In this document: piece after piece, positions 1 through 12,240 of the stretch
How the letters are laid out: each line of letters begins with the position of its first letter
Numbering within the stretch: the first letter of the stretch is position 1
Source of the DNA: Saccharum officinarum
Lineage: Eukaryota; Streptophyta; Magnoliopsida; Poales; Poaceae
DNA: 64,000 nucleotides
Reading direction: 5' to 3'
Assembly (NCBI GenBank): GCA_020631735.1
Contig: CM036160.1
Coordinates: forward strand, 110,838,680 to 110,902,679
Program-made: the position numbers and the translations under genes
Notes under the pieces: generated by a model
Seen by the model: only the letters and a program-made list of their open reading frames with translations
Told to the model about the DNA's origin: nothing
Databases searched by the model: none

Positions 1-3
1 TTC

Positions 4-363
4 GGGGGCCACTTGGATCCTTTATTTCGAAGCTATTGAAATCTACATAATGATCAGACTATTTACCTTATAATTTAACATTCTACAACCTTTTCAAACT
101 CACAAATAACCCTATCTCAAATTCATAGGATAAGAAATAGAAATAGATTCTATAGATCACTGTGCTATAATTCTATTCTCCAACTTATAGCACACCTTTC
201 AACTCACTTCCCTACAATAAAAATGCAACATATAAGTATGTCCCTGGTATACCTAACAATAAATATATAAATATATTTCATATACAACTATATTAACTTA
301 ATTAATTTATACCTAAATTATAATTATTAAAATAAATTCAATAACAAGGATCTAAACGGGCCC
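4..363. mobile_element. MITE-like terminal inverted repeat element
   Basis: An AT-rich 360-bp segment bounded by imperfect inverted ends: GGGGGCC...TTGGATC on the left and GATCTAAACGGGCCC on the right. No coding potential is present. The same element is at 49759-50117 in copy 2. Superfamily is not assigned; a hAT- or PIF-type MITE would fit the size. No target-site duplication could be checked because the left flank is cut by the window edge. Confidence 0.5.
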
Positions 364-394
364 TTATTAATTTGCACCATCCGTGTGCACGAGC

Positions 395-400
395 CACGTG
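395..400. promoter_or_regulatory. G-box (CACGTG) within a 10-bp palindrome
   Basis: GCCACGTGGC at 393-402 contains the CACGTG core bound by plant bZIP and bHLH factors. It lies 5' of the BLE2-like gene. In copy 1 the Tekay insertion separates it from that gene by about 13 kb; in copy 2 (50149-50154) it lies about 1.3 kb upstream of the start codon. Function is inferred from the motif only. Confidence 0.35.
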
Positions 401-439
401 GCAACGAGGATCTAAAGGCACATGCATGGCATGCAAAAG

Positions 440-3312
440 TGTAACACCCAAATTTTAGAGATAACAAATTTTGGATAATTTAGATAATAAATAATGGCCA
501 ATTTAAAATAATAATAAAATAAATTTTGTGTTGCATTCATGCTGTTGCATATATTTTTATTGTGTGGTGTGGATTTGTTTTATTTTATTTTGGATTAGAA
601 TGTATTTTAAATACTTTTGAAAACAAGTAAATAAAAAAAAACAAAGGAAAGAAGAAGGGGCTTACCTGCTGTGGCGGCCTGGAAGCCACCGATCGGCCCG
701 TTCGGCCGAGCCAGCCAGCCCAGTTCGCGCGGCCTAAGTCGGCCCAATCCATGCGGCCTCAGTCGGCCCAGGCCGGATGAGCCCGCAGCAGCCGTTCCCT
801 TTTCTCTTGAGCCGCTGATCGATGGACCCCACCTGTCGGTTTTCTCCTACCTCCAGACGTGACCGAGCCGGACTCGAAGTCGTTCGTTCAACCGACTTTG
901 ATCGCGAATCTTTGGTTTCCTAGCAAGATAGGGGATGTGGTCTTATAAAAGGGTAGCCGGGTACCTCTAGTTTCCGTTTTTCAACTAAAAAGCTAGGGTT
1001 GCCACGGGAGAATCGAGCTTTAGGGTTTGAGTTCGTTGGAGGCCGGCGGTAGATTGGGGAGGGAGCTTTCGGGAGGAATCGGGGCCGATTTCTTTACTTG
1101 GGTGAGTTTATTTTCTTCTCCTCTTGCTTTCCACGTTTTCAATTGAGGTTTTGGTGAGGTGAATCGAGGTGTTGGAGCTCACCGTCGGGTCGGCCATGGA
1201 GCCGCCGCCCCCTTGTTGCCGCATGTTGTGTTCGGGTGATTGTAGCTAGTCTTTACCGGGTAGATGAGATCGCGTGGAGCTTCTCTTTCGTTTGGACCAA
1301 GTCGCGGGTTGTTTGGTGGTCGGGAACGACGTGGCCGATGGACTCCGGCGAGGCGGCCATGGCGGGCATGGCGGCCGGTGGCCGGACTTGGAGATGGCGG
1401 CCGGAATTGTAACTGTGGAGATGCAGGTGATCGTGAGCCGTTCGATTTGAAATCAACGCACGAGATTAGAACTTACCCTTTCGATGGCAATCTTGTTAAA
1501 GAGCCCCTGCATTTTCTGGAAATCAACCCGCGGTCCCAAGGCGTAAAGCTGAGATTACGTTTTTGTATTTTGAAAGCGTATTTTCATCCGGTTAAATCAA
1601 AAATACGTTTTCAGCAATTTACAGTTTTGCCACTAGAATTGTTTTAGTCATAAAATCTTCGTTTTAACTCCGATTTGATCCGTTCAAATTGCGTTAGGTT
1701 CGTATTTGCGAACTCTACATGTTAGTGTAGTTTTACAGTTAGTTTTGATAATTTATTTTTCGAGTTTATAATTAAGTATTTATTTATCTATAGGAAATCT
1801 TAGAAAATTCATAACTTTTACGTTTTAACTCCGATTTTGGTGATCTTTGCGTCTGTGTGATCGTAGAAACGTGTAGAAGAGTTTTATAAACTTTTATTAC
1901 TGTTTTGTTACTGTTGGTGTACTGTTCTAATTATATCTATTTGTTTGCTTCGTGTATGTTCGATTGGATGCATGTATGTTGTTGATTGATGATCGAGTAT
2001 AGAAGGTGAGCAGTACTTGGACGATTCGGAGTATTACTTTGAGCCAAGTCAGCAGTACTATTTGGAGAGCTTTGATCAAGGCAAGTATAATACAGGACTA
2101 TCCTTGTTACCTATTCACTATAATCAATATCATATGCATGTGTCTACCTTGACAACCTTAGAGATTTTAACTTAGTGATTGATATCTTGATTCCTTGTCA
2201 CCTATGGGATTATGCATTTGGGTAGCTTGGCTAGTGCTTGATTTATGAACATTGATCTTGTAATTTGACTAATGAATGGTGCAATCAACCATTAAGATGA
2301 TTTAATTCCTGTTACAAGGGGACTAGAGCACTGTGTTGTTTGTTTGTTGCTCTAGTTACTCTCCATAAGGACTTATCTGTAAGCATTAACCGGGATTGAC
2401 AGTACAACTGTGAGGGCTATATGGCTCTGGCTTTAGTTGTTCAAGAGACCTTTTCTAGCTTGTTAGTGGTTACCTTAAATGGCGTAAGAATGGCTTGCCA
2501 CGTTGGGTGTAGTGCGAGCCCCTGGCCTAGTGTGTATAGGCTGCGGTTGTTGTGCCACAGGGAAGGGGGGTTCTACATCTGCCTGCCGAGTGAATCTAAT
2601 GGCCCTAACTTGTTAGACGAACTCTTGAGTGGCTTTATATGGTTTTTGGGTGTTTGGGCTTGATCTCCCCACTCATTTGGAAATCATGACTCACAGTGAA
2701 AGTGTACACCTCTGCGCAGAGTTTAATAAACTGGTATACTAGCCGTGCTCACGGATACGAGCGGCCTTGGGTATTCTTACAGAATAAATGATCACTATTG
2801 ATATATCATGCTTTATACTGATGTTGTTATTATTATACCATGTTAATGCTATTTCATTATTCTTATTACAATTGATCACTTGTTCATTAACGGGAATTGG
2901 AATACCTTGATGCTACTCAACTGCTAAATTAATGATGACTAAAAGCTAAAAGCAGTCAAACAGTGTCTAGCCATTTGAGCCTCATGAACCCTGTGTTATA
3001 TTTGTTGAGTTCGACATGGACTCACTCTTGCTATTTCTACCATAACAGATGAAGATTATGAGGAAGATTACCGTAATGAGTACTAGTCTTGGTGTCAACC
3101 AGTCAACCGTGTCCCTGTGTGGAGTTTCCGCTGGAGATTATTATTAGATATTAATATTTATTGTTCAAGACTATGTTTTAAACATATATTCGTTATGTAA
3201 TAAGCACTGTGATGACACTATGTAATTTGTCTGCTTATGTGTGCGATCATGACCTGGGGCGCACATGAGTACTTTATGCATCCTATTTTTGTCCTTAAAA
3301 ATGGGTGTGACA
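440..3312 (+). repeat. Tekay 5' LTR
   Basis: 2873 bp, TG...CA ends, nearly identical to 9370-12240. The first ~500 bp are AT-rich U3, followed by a GC-rich block (670-1450) and AT-rich sequence. With the TATA box near 944, the transcribed R-U5 part of the LTR would be about 2.3 kb, an unusually long leader. Short open frames inside (671-862, 1264-1647, 2421-2663) recur in the other LTR and show no recognisable protein domain; I treat them as non-coding. Confidence 0.95.
944..950 (+). promoter_or_regulatory. TATA box of Tekay 5' LTR
   Basis: TATAAAA about 505 bp into the LTR, just after a GC-rich stretch; the same motif is at 9873-9879 in the 3' LTR. It is the best candidate core promoter for the element's genomic RNA. 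Confidence 0.6.
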
Positions 3313-3315
3313 GAT

Positions 3316-3328
3316 TGGTATCAGAGCC
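3316..3328 (+). other. Primer binding site (initiator tRNA-Met)
   Basis: TGGTATCAGAGCC starts three bases after the 5' LTR and matches the complement of the 3' end of plant initiator tRNA-Met, the usual minus-strand primer for chromoviruses. Confidence 0.9.
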
Positions 3329-3501
3329 GTGTTGACTGTAGGACGCAAGCCTAGTTAGAATGGTCGTTGATAACATCCATACTTCACTTAATTCATGCTT
3401 CCTCTTTTCACCTTGTTAAGTACTAAAGTTTTATGCTTCCTCTACTTTATTCTATTGCGAAAATACATTGATTCTATCTAATCTATGTCTAAATCTTGTA
3501 G

Positions 3502-4206
3502 ATGCCTCCTCATCCCCGTCTGTCAGCTGCACAATATGTTGCTCGTTTCAAACCTCAGGAGCCAAAGGAAGAGGGTGATCAAGAGCTATCTGATGCTGAG
3601 TCAAGAGTTGGTGATACACCTATGGAGGATGTAGTTATGGGGTGGACTACGAAGTTTCATATCATGGTTCCTAAGGCTGATGCTTTCTTCCATGATATGT
3701 TGACAAGAACCTTGGACAACTACTACTACGACTGGGAGGCTACTTTAGAGTATCGCAGTGCAGAGTATAGTCATCCATGGATGGATTCCTATTGGAAAAC
3801 GGAGTTATGGGTCAAGAAAAGGGATCCTACCACTAAGGAGCCTAAGGTGGAGTCAAAGTTTATTACCCGAGTGAGCCGGGCAACCGTGGAGACAAGCATG
3901 GAGGATGTCGCTTTCAATGCATTTGTTTACTACCATGGTCTACGCTCGGACAAGACGCTAAAGGGTGCACTTCGGCACTTTCCTTGTTTCTTGCTTGACA
4001 AGGGTATTTGGACCGTGCCACTTGCAGATGATTCCTCCTTGACTTTACAAGCTACGGTGGCATTAGCTCGTGAATTGGCTCTTCATGAGGCGGACCTGAA
4101 GGATGAGTTGCTGAAGGAAAAAGAACTTAAGGAGCAAGCTTACAATGAGATTGACCAATTAAGGGCGGAGTTAGGTCATCCTAAGATTTATGAGAAGCTT
4201 AATTAG
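3502..4206 (+). CDS. Extra ORF upstream of gag in Tekay element (orf0-like), 234 aa
   Basis: An intact 234-codon frame between the primer site and gag, starting MPPHPRLSAAQYVARF and ending with TAG. It has no gag, protease or polymerase motif. The N-terminal third is acidic; the middle is rich in aromatic residues (Tyr/Trp around residues 70-100); the last ~50 residues form a heptad-like charged stretch (repeated Leu/Glu/Lys) that looks like a coiled coil. Established background: some rice Gypsy elements of this lineage, such as RIRE3 and RIRE8, are reported to carry an orf0 before gag; homology to those is inferred from position and was not tested. The frame is free of stops although the downstream polyprotein has two. 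Its ATG directly follows an acceptor-like TTGTAG, so it may be expressed from a spliced leader. Function unknown. Confidence 0.7.
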   Translation: MPPHPRLSAAQYVARFKPQEPKEEGDQELSDAESRVGDTPMEDVVMGWTTKFHIMVPKADAFFHDMLTRTLDNYYYDWEATLEYRSAEYSHPWMDSYWKTELWVKKRDPTTKEPKVESKFITRVSRATVETSMEDVAFNAFVYYHGLRSDKTLKGALRHFPCFLLDKGIWTVPLADDSSLTLQATVALARELALHEADLKDELLKEKELKEQAYNEIDQLRAELGHPKIYEKLN

Positions 4207-4908
4207 GAAATAGGAAAAATTCCTATGTAATAAGAACGATAGTAGTTGCGAGTTAATTTTAAGTTTGGATGGTTTTAAGAGTCAGTTTGTGGTGTGAACA
4301 ATTGTGTGATTGATGGATTGTTATTATGATAATGTGTGATTTGGATCTTTGTAATGTGTGCTGGAGTTTTATAGACATGCCTACAAATTCTATTGTTAAG
4401 AATATTAAGTTTGATCAAGATATATTAGTGAATATGAGGTTAACTTAGTTCTGTCCTTTGCTGATTTTTGGATCAGTCTGGGATGTTTTAGAAATAACTT
4501 AAAATCCGTTCATGGGAAATTTAAGAAATTTTACTGGGAATAATTAGACTTCTATATCTTTCCAATCCCACAAGAATCACCTTAATATCTATTATGATTT
4601 AAGAGATATACCTGTTTCAAGTTGGAGTTACTGCACAGTCTGGAATTCGGGAACAGTTTCTGTTAAGTTCAGTTTTTGACCAATTTATTGACAGAATCAG
4701 AAAAAGTGTTGTGAATACAAGTTGTAGATAATTTTATAAGCTTTCCAACCATGTAAAGATCATCTGATTTGGACATCTGTAGCTCGAGATATGACAGTTT
4801 TACTGAGTTGCTGAAATTGGAGTTTGCCCAGAAAATCAGATTTTGTTTATCTATTGTATACATCATCTCGGATTGTACTGAATTCCATCTTCTGTGTTTT
4901 GGAAACAG

Positions 4909-7900
4909 ATGTCAGGCAGAGGTCGTGGCAGAGGTCGTGGGGGTGCTAATCCACCCGTTACTATGGAGGAACTCATGCAAACTCAGAATCAGCTGATGCA
5001 GATGTTTATGCAGCATATGCAGAACAATCCCCCTGTTGGAGGACCACCACCTGTTCAAGTAAGGGATAAGCGTGGAGAATTTTTGAAGGGACGCCCTCCA
5101 GTGTTTTCTCATGCTGCTGATCCTTTAGAAGCAGATGATTGGGTGAGGGCAGTGGAGAAACAGCTGAACATAGCCCAATGCAATGATATGGAGAAGGTGT
5201 TGTATGCATCTGGTCAGTTACAAGGGACAGCTCAGACTTGGTGGGAGTCGTACCAGGCTGCACGCCCTGACAATGCTCCTCCTATCACTTGGAATGAGTT
5301 TGTTAGGGATTTTCGAGCTCGTCATATTCCTGAAGGTATAATTGAGCTGAAGCAGGAAGAATTCAGAAACCTGAGGATGGGACAGATGAGTGTGAGTGAA
5401 TATCATGACAGGTTTACCCAGTTGGCTCGCTATGCTCCCAATGAAGTTAGGGAAGATGCAGACAGGCAGCGTCTTTTCTTGAAGGGAATTTATTATGATC
5501 TTCGCTTGCAACTGAAGGGGAATAGCTATGCTAGTTTTCAAGAGCTAGTGAACAAAGCTATTGTGCTTGATAATGAGCGTAGAGAGATGGATAGAAAAAG
5601 AAAGATGAAGGTGCAAGGCTCAGGAAGCAACAACCGTCAACGCACAAATTCTCAGCATGGCTTTCATCAGAAGTTTCAGGGACCGGTTAGCCAGTGGAAT
5701 CGCAATTCAAATCAGAGGTGGTCCCAAAATTGGCAAAACAATCAGTCGCAACAGCGTTCATCATATCCACAGCGTCAACAGTATCAGCAGACTGGGCAAC
5801 AGACTCCTCGCACTGGAAATCCCAATGCTACCCCCATGAAGAATAGTACTCCCAGCACTCCTATTAGATGCTTTGTCTGTGGTAAAGAGGGCCATTTGTC
5901 TTATAATTGTCCTGAGAAGCAGAACCAACAGACTCCTCAGAGCCAGAAGAGCAACCAGAGGCAATCGGGTACTGGAAGGGTGAATCACGTGTCTTCTGAT
6001 ACAGCTCATGACGCACCAGAAGTTATGATTGGTACGTTCAATGTACATTCCACTCCCGCAACTGTTCTTTTTGACTCTGGAGCATCTCATACATTCATAT
6101 CCAATATTTTTGTTAAAATGCATAGTATACCCATGCTAGCTATGAAAGAACCTCTCTTAGTAAATTCACCTGGAGGTACCATGCAAACCAGTAATCGTTG
6201 TCTTCCAATTAGTATGGTATTAAGGGGGGTAGAGTTTAAGATAACCCCTATAGTGTTGCGAACATCTGGGATTGATGTGATATTGGGTATGGACTGGATG
6301 AAGCAAAATCAGGCAGAGATTCAGTGTCAGCAGAAAGTGGTAGTTGTGACTGCACCTAATGGAGATAAAATCAATGTGGATGTAGCAATGCAGAAGCAAC
6401 CAACCGCGGTGGTGAATCAGATTGAAGATACTATTAAGGAGAATTCAGTGATTGAGGAATTTCCGGATGTTTTCCCTGATGAATTGCCAGGTATGCCACC
6501 TGACCGAGACATTGAATTTCTTATTGAATTATTACCTGGAACTGCACCTATAGCCAAACGACCATATAGGATGGGAGTAGATGAATTAGAAGAACTTAAG
6601 AAACAAATTAAAGAATTACAAGAAAAAGGTTTTATTCGACCTAGTTCATCACCTTGGGGAGCACCAGTTATTTTTGTTGATAAGAAATATGGTGGTCAGA
6701 GGATGTGTGTTGATTATCGGTCGCTAAATGAAGTAACTATCAAGAATAAGTATCCTTTGCCCCGGATTGATGACTTGTTTGATCAGTTGAGAGGTGCTTG
6801 TGTGTTTTCTAAGATTGATTTACGTTCTGGATATCATCAGTTGAAGATTCGTGCCTCTGACATTCCAAAGACAACTTTTACTACAAGGTATGGATTGTAT
6901 GAGTATACTGTTATGTCGTTTGGATTGACCAATGCACCTGCATACTTTATGTACATGATGAATAAGGTGTTTATGGAATACTTGGATAAGTTTGTGGTAG
7001 TATTTATTGATGATATACTGGTATTTTCCAAGACAGAGGTAGAGCATGCTGAACATTTGAGGTTGGTATTGCAGAAGCTTAGAGAGCATAAACTGTATGC
7101 GAAGCAAAGTAAATGTGAGTTTTGGTTGAAGGAAGTTTCTTTTCTTGGTCATATTGTTTCTAATGGAGGTATATCGGTGGATCCAGGCAAGGTGAAGGAT
7201 GTATTGAATTGGAAACCACCTACAGATGCTAGCGAGATTCGCAGTTTCTTGGGTTTAGCTGGATATTATAGACGGTTCATTGAAGGGTTTTCTAAACTTG
7301 CTAAACCTATGACATCTCTGTTAGAAAAGAATGCTAAATTTGTGTGGTCTGATAAATGTCAAGCTAGTTTTGAGGAGTTGAAGAAGAGGTTAACTACAGC
7401 GCCTGTTTTGGTTTTACCAGATTTGAGTAAGAAGTTTTCTATTTATTGTGATGCTTCTCGTCAAGGTTTGAGATGTGTTCTTATGCAAGAAGGCAGAGTT
7501 GTGGCTTATGCATCTAGACAGTTGAGAAAGCATGAGTTGAATTATCCTACACATGATTTGGAGTTAGCAGCTGTTGTTCATGCATTAAAGATTTGGAGAC
7601 ATTATTTGATTGGACATAAGAGTGATATATACACTGATCATAAGAGTTTGAAGTATATTTTCACTCAGTCAGATCTGAATTTGAGGCAACGCAGATGGTT
7701 AGAGTTGATTAAGGATTATGATATTGAGATACACTATCATCCTGGTAAAGCCAATGTTGTTGCCGATGCTCTTAGCAGAAAGAGTTATGTCAATGAGATG
7801 CAAATGTCGTCTATGTCAAGTGAATTGTGTGCTGAATTTGAACACCTGAACTTGGGAATTGTTACCAATGCAATGGAGTTGGTGATAGAACCTACACTAG

Positions 7901-9324
7901 AGCAAGAGATATACAAGGGTCAATTGAAAGATGAGAAACTGAAGAAGATAGCGGAAGACATAGTCATTGGTAAGTCACCAGGTTTCCGAATTGATGATAA
8001 TGGAACTCTTTGGTTTGGAAAAAGGTTGTGTGTACCTGAGGATCAGGCTATTAGGCAAGCAATTCTTCGTGAAGCTCATGAATCAGCTTATTCTATTCAT
8101 CCTGGTAGTACAAAGATGTATCTGGATCTCAAACAGAAGTATTGGTGGGTTGGATTAAAGCGTGATGTGGCTGAGTATGTAGCAATATGTGACACGTGTC
8201 AGAGGGTAAAAGCTGAGCATCAGAGACCTGCAGGATTATTGCAACCAATGAAGATTCCTGAGTGGAAGTGGGAAGAAGTTGGTATGGACTTTATAGTGGG
8301 GTTACCTCGTACTCAGAAAGGTTATGACTCTATTTGGGTGATAGTAGATCGGTTAACTAAAGTTGCTCATTTTATACCGGTTAGAACTACCTACCAAGGA
8401 CCAAAATTGGCAGAGTTGTATATGGAGAAGATAGTGTGTTTGCATGGAGTTCCGAAGAAGATTGTATCTGATCGAGGTTTGTAATTTACATCACATTTTT
8501 GGAAGGTTGTACATGAATCTTTAGGAACTAAGCTGAATTTTAGTACAGCATATCATCCATAGACAGATGGACAGACTGAAAGGACCAACCAGGTATTAGA
8601 GGATATGTTGAGAGCTTGTGCATTGCAATATGGGACTAGTTGGGATAAGAGTTTGCCTTATGCAGAATTTTCTTACAATAATAGTTATCAACAGAGTCTT
8701 AAGATGGCACCGTTTGAAGCTTTGTATGGACGTAAGTGTAGAACTCCATTGTTTTGGGATCAGACAGGTGAATCTCAGGTGTTTGGTACAGATGTTCTTA
8801 GAAACGCAGAAGATCAAGTACGAGTGATTCGTGAGAATTTGAGAGTGGCACAGTCTCGTCAGAAGAGTTATGCTGATAATAGGAGAAGAGATCTAGTTTT
8901 TGAAGTAGGTGATTATGTTTATTTGAAGGTGTCACCTATGAGAAGTGTGAAGAGATTTAGCATGAAAGGTAAACTAGCACCAAGGTATGTTGGACCATTT
9001 AAAGTTATTGCTAGACGTGGGGAAGTTGCTTACCAATTAGAGTTGCCTGAGAATTTATCTGGGGTGCATGATGTGTTTTATGTTTCACAACTTAAGAAGT
9101 GTTTGCGGGTGCCTGAGGAGCAGATACCTTTGGAAGAATTGACTGTTAAGGAGGATCTTACATATGAAGAGATTCCAATTAAGATTTTGGAGACTGCGGA
9201 GCGGGTTACTCGAAGTCGGGTTATTAAGATGTGTAAAGTACAGTGGAATCGATATTCAGAGGCAGAGGCAACTTGGGAAAGAGAGGATGAATTGAGGAAA
9301 TCATATCCGCAGTTATTTGAGTAA
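4909..9324 (+). pseudogene. Tekay gag-pol polyprotein, two nonsense codons in integrase
   Basis: One continuous frame from MSGRGRGRG (preferred over an ATG 15 nt upstream because it directly follows an acceptor-like AAACAG and opens with the usual RG-rich start). Gag capsid-like region about residues 60-230; CCHC zinc knuckle (C-X2-C-X4-H-X4-C) at residues 321-334; protease with DSGA at ~389; reverse transcriptase with IDD at ~701-702; RNase H at ~845-960; integrase HHCC finger then a DDE core; C-terminal chromodomain-like tail after ~9100. Two in-frame stops interrupt the integrase core: TAA at 8482-8484, in the segment after the second catalytic Asp, and TAG at 8560-8562. Both are explained by C-to-T changes in Gln codons. 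The remaining integrase and chromodomain reading frame is open from 8605 to 9324. RNA could still be mobilised in trans. Confidence 0.93.
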
Positions 9325-9354
9325 GCAGTCCAATCTCGAGGACGAGATTCTTTT

Positions 9355-9364
9355 AAGGGGGGTA
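9355..9364 (+). other. Polypurine tract of Tekay element
   Basis: AAGGGGGGTA just before the 3' LTR, the expected plus-strand primer. The stop codon of the polyprotein is about 30 bp upstream. Confidence 0.8.
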
Positions 9365-9369
9365 GAATT

Positions 9370-12240
9370 TGTAACACCCAAATTTTAGAGATAACAAATT
9401 TTGGATAATTTAGATAATAAATAATGGCCAATTTAAAATAATAATAAAATAAATTTTGTGTTGCATTCATGCTGTTGCATATATTTTTATTGTGTGGTGT
9501 GGATTTGTTTTATTTTATTTTGGATTAGAATGTATTTTAAATACTTTTGAAAACAAGTAAATAAAAAAAACAAAGGAAAGAAGAAGGGGCTTACCTGCTG
9601 TGGCGGCCTGGAAGCCACCGATCGGCCCGTTCGGCCGAGCCAGCCAGCCTAGTTCGCGCGGCCTAAGTCGGCCCAATCCATGCGGCCTCAGTCGGCCCAG
9701 GCCGGATGAGCCCGCAGCAGCCGTTCCCTTTTCTCTTGAGCCGCTGATCGATGGACCCCACCTGTCGGTTTTCTCCTACCTCCAGACGTGACCGAGCCGG
9801 ACTCGAAGTCGTTCGTTCAACCGACTTTGATCGCGAATCTTTGGTTTCCTAGCAAGATAGGGGATGTGGTCTTATAAAAGGGTAGCCGGGTACCTCTAGT
9901 TTCCGTTTTTCAACTAAAAAGCTAGGGTTGCCACGGGAGAATCGAGTTTTAGGGTTTGAGTTCGTTGAGGCCGGCGGTAGATTGGGGACGGAGCTTTCGG
10001 GAGGAATCGGGGCCGATTTCTTTACTTGGGTGAGTTTATTTTCTTCTCCTCTTGCTTTCCACGTTTTCAATTGAGGTTTTGGTGAGGTGAATCGAGGTGT
10101 TGGAGCTCACCGTCGGGTCGGCCATGGAGCCGCCGCCCCCTTGTTGCCGCGTGTTGTGTTCGGGTGATTGTAGCTAGTCTTTACCGGGTAGATGAGATCG
10201 CGTGGAGCTTCTCTTTCGTTTGGACCAAGTCGCGGGTTGTTTGGTGGTCGGGAACGACGTGGCCGATGGACTCCGGCGAGGCGGCCATGGCGGGCATGGC
10301 GGCCGGTGGCCGGACTTGGAGATGGCGGCTGGAATTGTAACTGTGGAGATGCAGGTGATCGTGAGCCGTTCGATTTGAAATCAACGCACGAGATTAGAAC
10401 TTACCCTTTCGATGGCAATCTTGTTAAAGAGCCCCTGCATTTTCTGGAAATCAACCCGCGGTCCCAAGGCGTAAAGCTGAGATTACGTTTTTGTATTTTG
10501 AAAGCGTATTTTCATCCGGTTAAATCAAAAATACGTTTTCAGCAATTTACAGTTTTGCCACTAGAATTGTTTTAGTCATAAAATCTTCGTTTTAACTCCG
10601 ATTTGATCCGTTCAAATTGCGTTAGGTTCGTATTTGCGAACTCTACATGTTAGTGTAGTTTTACAGTTAGTTTTGATAATTTATTTTTCGAGTTTATAAT
10701 TAAGTATTTATTTATCTATAGGAAATCTTAGAAAATTCATAACTTTTACGTTTTAACTCTGATTTTGGTGATCTTTGCGTCTGTGTGATCGTAGAAACGT
10801 GTAGAAGAGTTTTATAAACTTTTATTACTGTTTTGTTACTGTTGGTGTACTGTTCTAATTATATCTATTTGTTTGCTTCGTGTATGTTTGATTGGATGCA
10901 TGTATGTTGTTGATTGATGATCGAGTATAGAAGGTGAGCAGTACTTGGACGATTCGGAGTATTACTTTGAACCAAGTCAGCAGTACTATTTGGAGAGCTT
11001 TGATCAAGGCAAGTATAACACAGGACTATCCTTGTTACCTATTCACTATAATCAATATCATATGCATGTGTCTACCTTGACAACCTTAGAGATTTTAACT
11101 TAGTGATTGATATCTTGATTCCTTGTCACCTATGGGATTATGCATTTGGGTAGCTTGGCTAGTGCTTGATTTATGAACATTGATCTTGTAATTTGACTAA
11201 TGAATGGTGCAATCAACCATTAAGATGATTTAATTCCTGTTACAAGGGGACTAGAGCACTGTGTTATTTGTTTGTTGCTCTAGTTACTCTCCATAAGGAC
11301 TTATCTGTAAGCATTAACCGGGATTGACAGTACAACTGTGAGGGCTATATGGCTCTGGCTTTAGTTGTTCAAGAGACCTTTTCTAGCTTGTTAGTGGTTA
11401 CCTTAAATGGCGTAAGAATGGCTTGCCACGTTGGGTGTAGTGCGAGCCCCTGGCCTAGTGTGTATAGGCTGCGGTTGTTGTGCCACAGGGAAGGGGGGTT
11501 CTACATCTGCCTGCCGAGTGAATCTAATGGCCCTAACTTGTTAGACGAACTCTTGAGTGGCTTTATATGGTTTTTGGGTGTTTGGGCTTGATCTCCCCAC
11601 TCATTTGGAAATCATGACTCACAGTGAAAGTGTACACCTCTGCGCAGAGTTTAATAAACTGGTATACTAGCCGTGCTCACGGATACGAGCGGCCTTGGGT
11701 ATTCTTACAGAATAAATGATCACTATTGATATATCATGCTTTATACTGATGTTGTTATTATTATACCATGTTAATGCTATTTCATTATTCTTATTACAAT
11801 TGATCACTTGTTCATTAACGGGAATTGGAATACCTTGATGCTACTCAACTGCTAAATTAATGATGACTAAAAGCTAAAAGCAGTCAAACAGTGTCTAGCC
11901 ATTTGAGCCTCATGAACCCTGTGTTATATTTGTTGAGTTCGACATGGACTCACTCTTGCTATTTCTACCATAACAGATGAAGATTATGAGGAAGATTACC
12001 GTAATGAGTACTAGTCTTGGTGTCAACCAGTCAACCGTGTCCCTGTGTGGAGTTTCCGCTGGAGATTATTATTAGATATTAATATTTATTGTTCAAGACT
12101 ATGTTTTAAACATATATTCGTTATGTAATAAGCACTGTGATGATACTATGTAATTTGTCTGCTTATGTGTGCGATCATGACCTGGGACGCACATGAGTAC
12201 TTTATGCATCCTATTTTTGTCCTTAAAAATGGGTGTGACA
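9370..12240 (+). repeat. Tekay 3' LTR
   Basis: 2871 bp, matching 440-3312 with about twelve substitutions (nearly all transitions) and two 1-bp indels by eye. It ends ...GGGTGTGACA and is followed by the second copy of the AAAAG target-site duplication. Confidence 0.95.

Larger units (their letters stand above)
440..12240 (+). mobile_element. Tekay/Del-type Ty3-Gypsy chromovirus, full-length, coding-defective
   Basis: A complete LTR retrotransposon. Two ~2.87-kb LTRs begin TGTAACACCC and end GGGTGTGACA, flanked by a perfect 5-bp target-site duplication AAAAG (435-439 and 12241-12245). Internal parts in order are an initiator-tRNA-Met primer site, an extra ORF, gag-protease-RT-RNase H-integrase with a C-terminal chromodomain-like region, and a polypurine tract. 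The chromodomain, gene order and long LTRs point to the Tekay (Del) clade. The polyprotein has two in-frame stops, so this copy cannot make a full polyprotein itself. The LTRs differ by about a dozen substitutions by eye, suggesting an insertion of order 0.1-0.2 My at commonly used grass rates. Copy 2 has the empty site at 50189-50193. Confidence 0.95.

Noticed and set aside
671..2663. Open frames of 63, 127 and 80 codons inside the Tekay LTR (and their twins at 9600-11591)
   Set aside because: They recur only because the LTR is repeated, have no domain, and lie in the transcribed leader; treated as non-coding.
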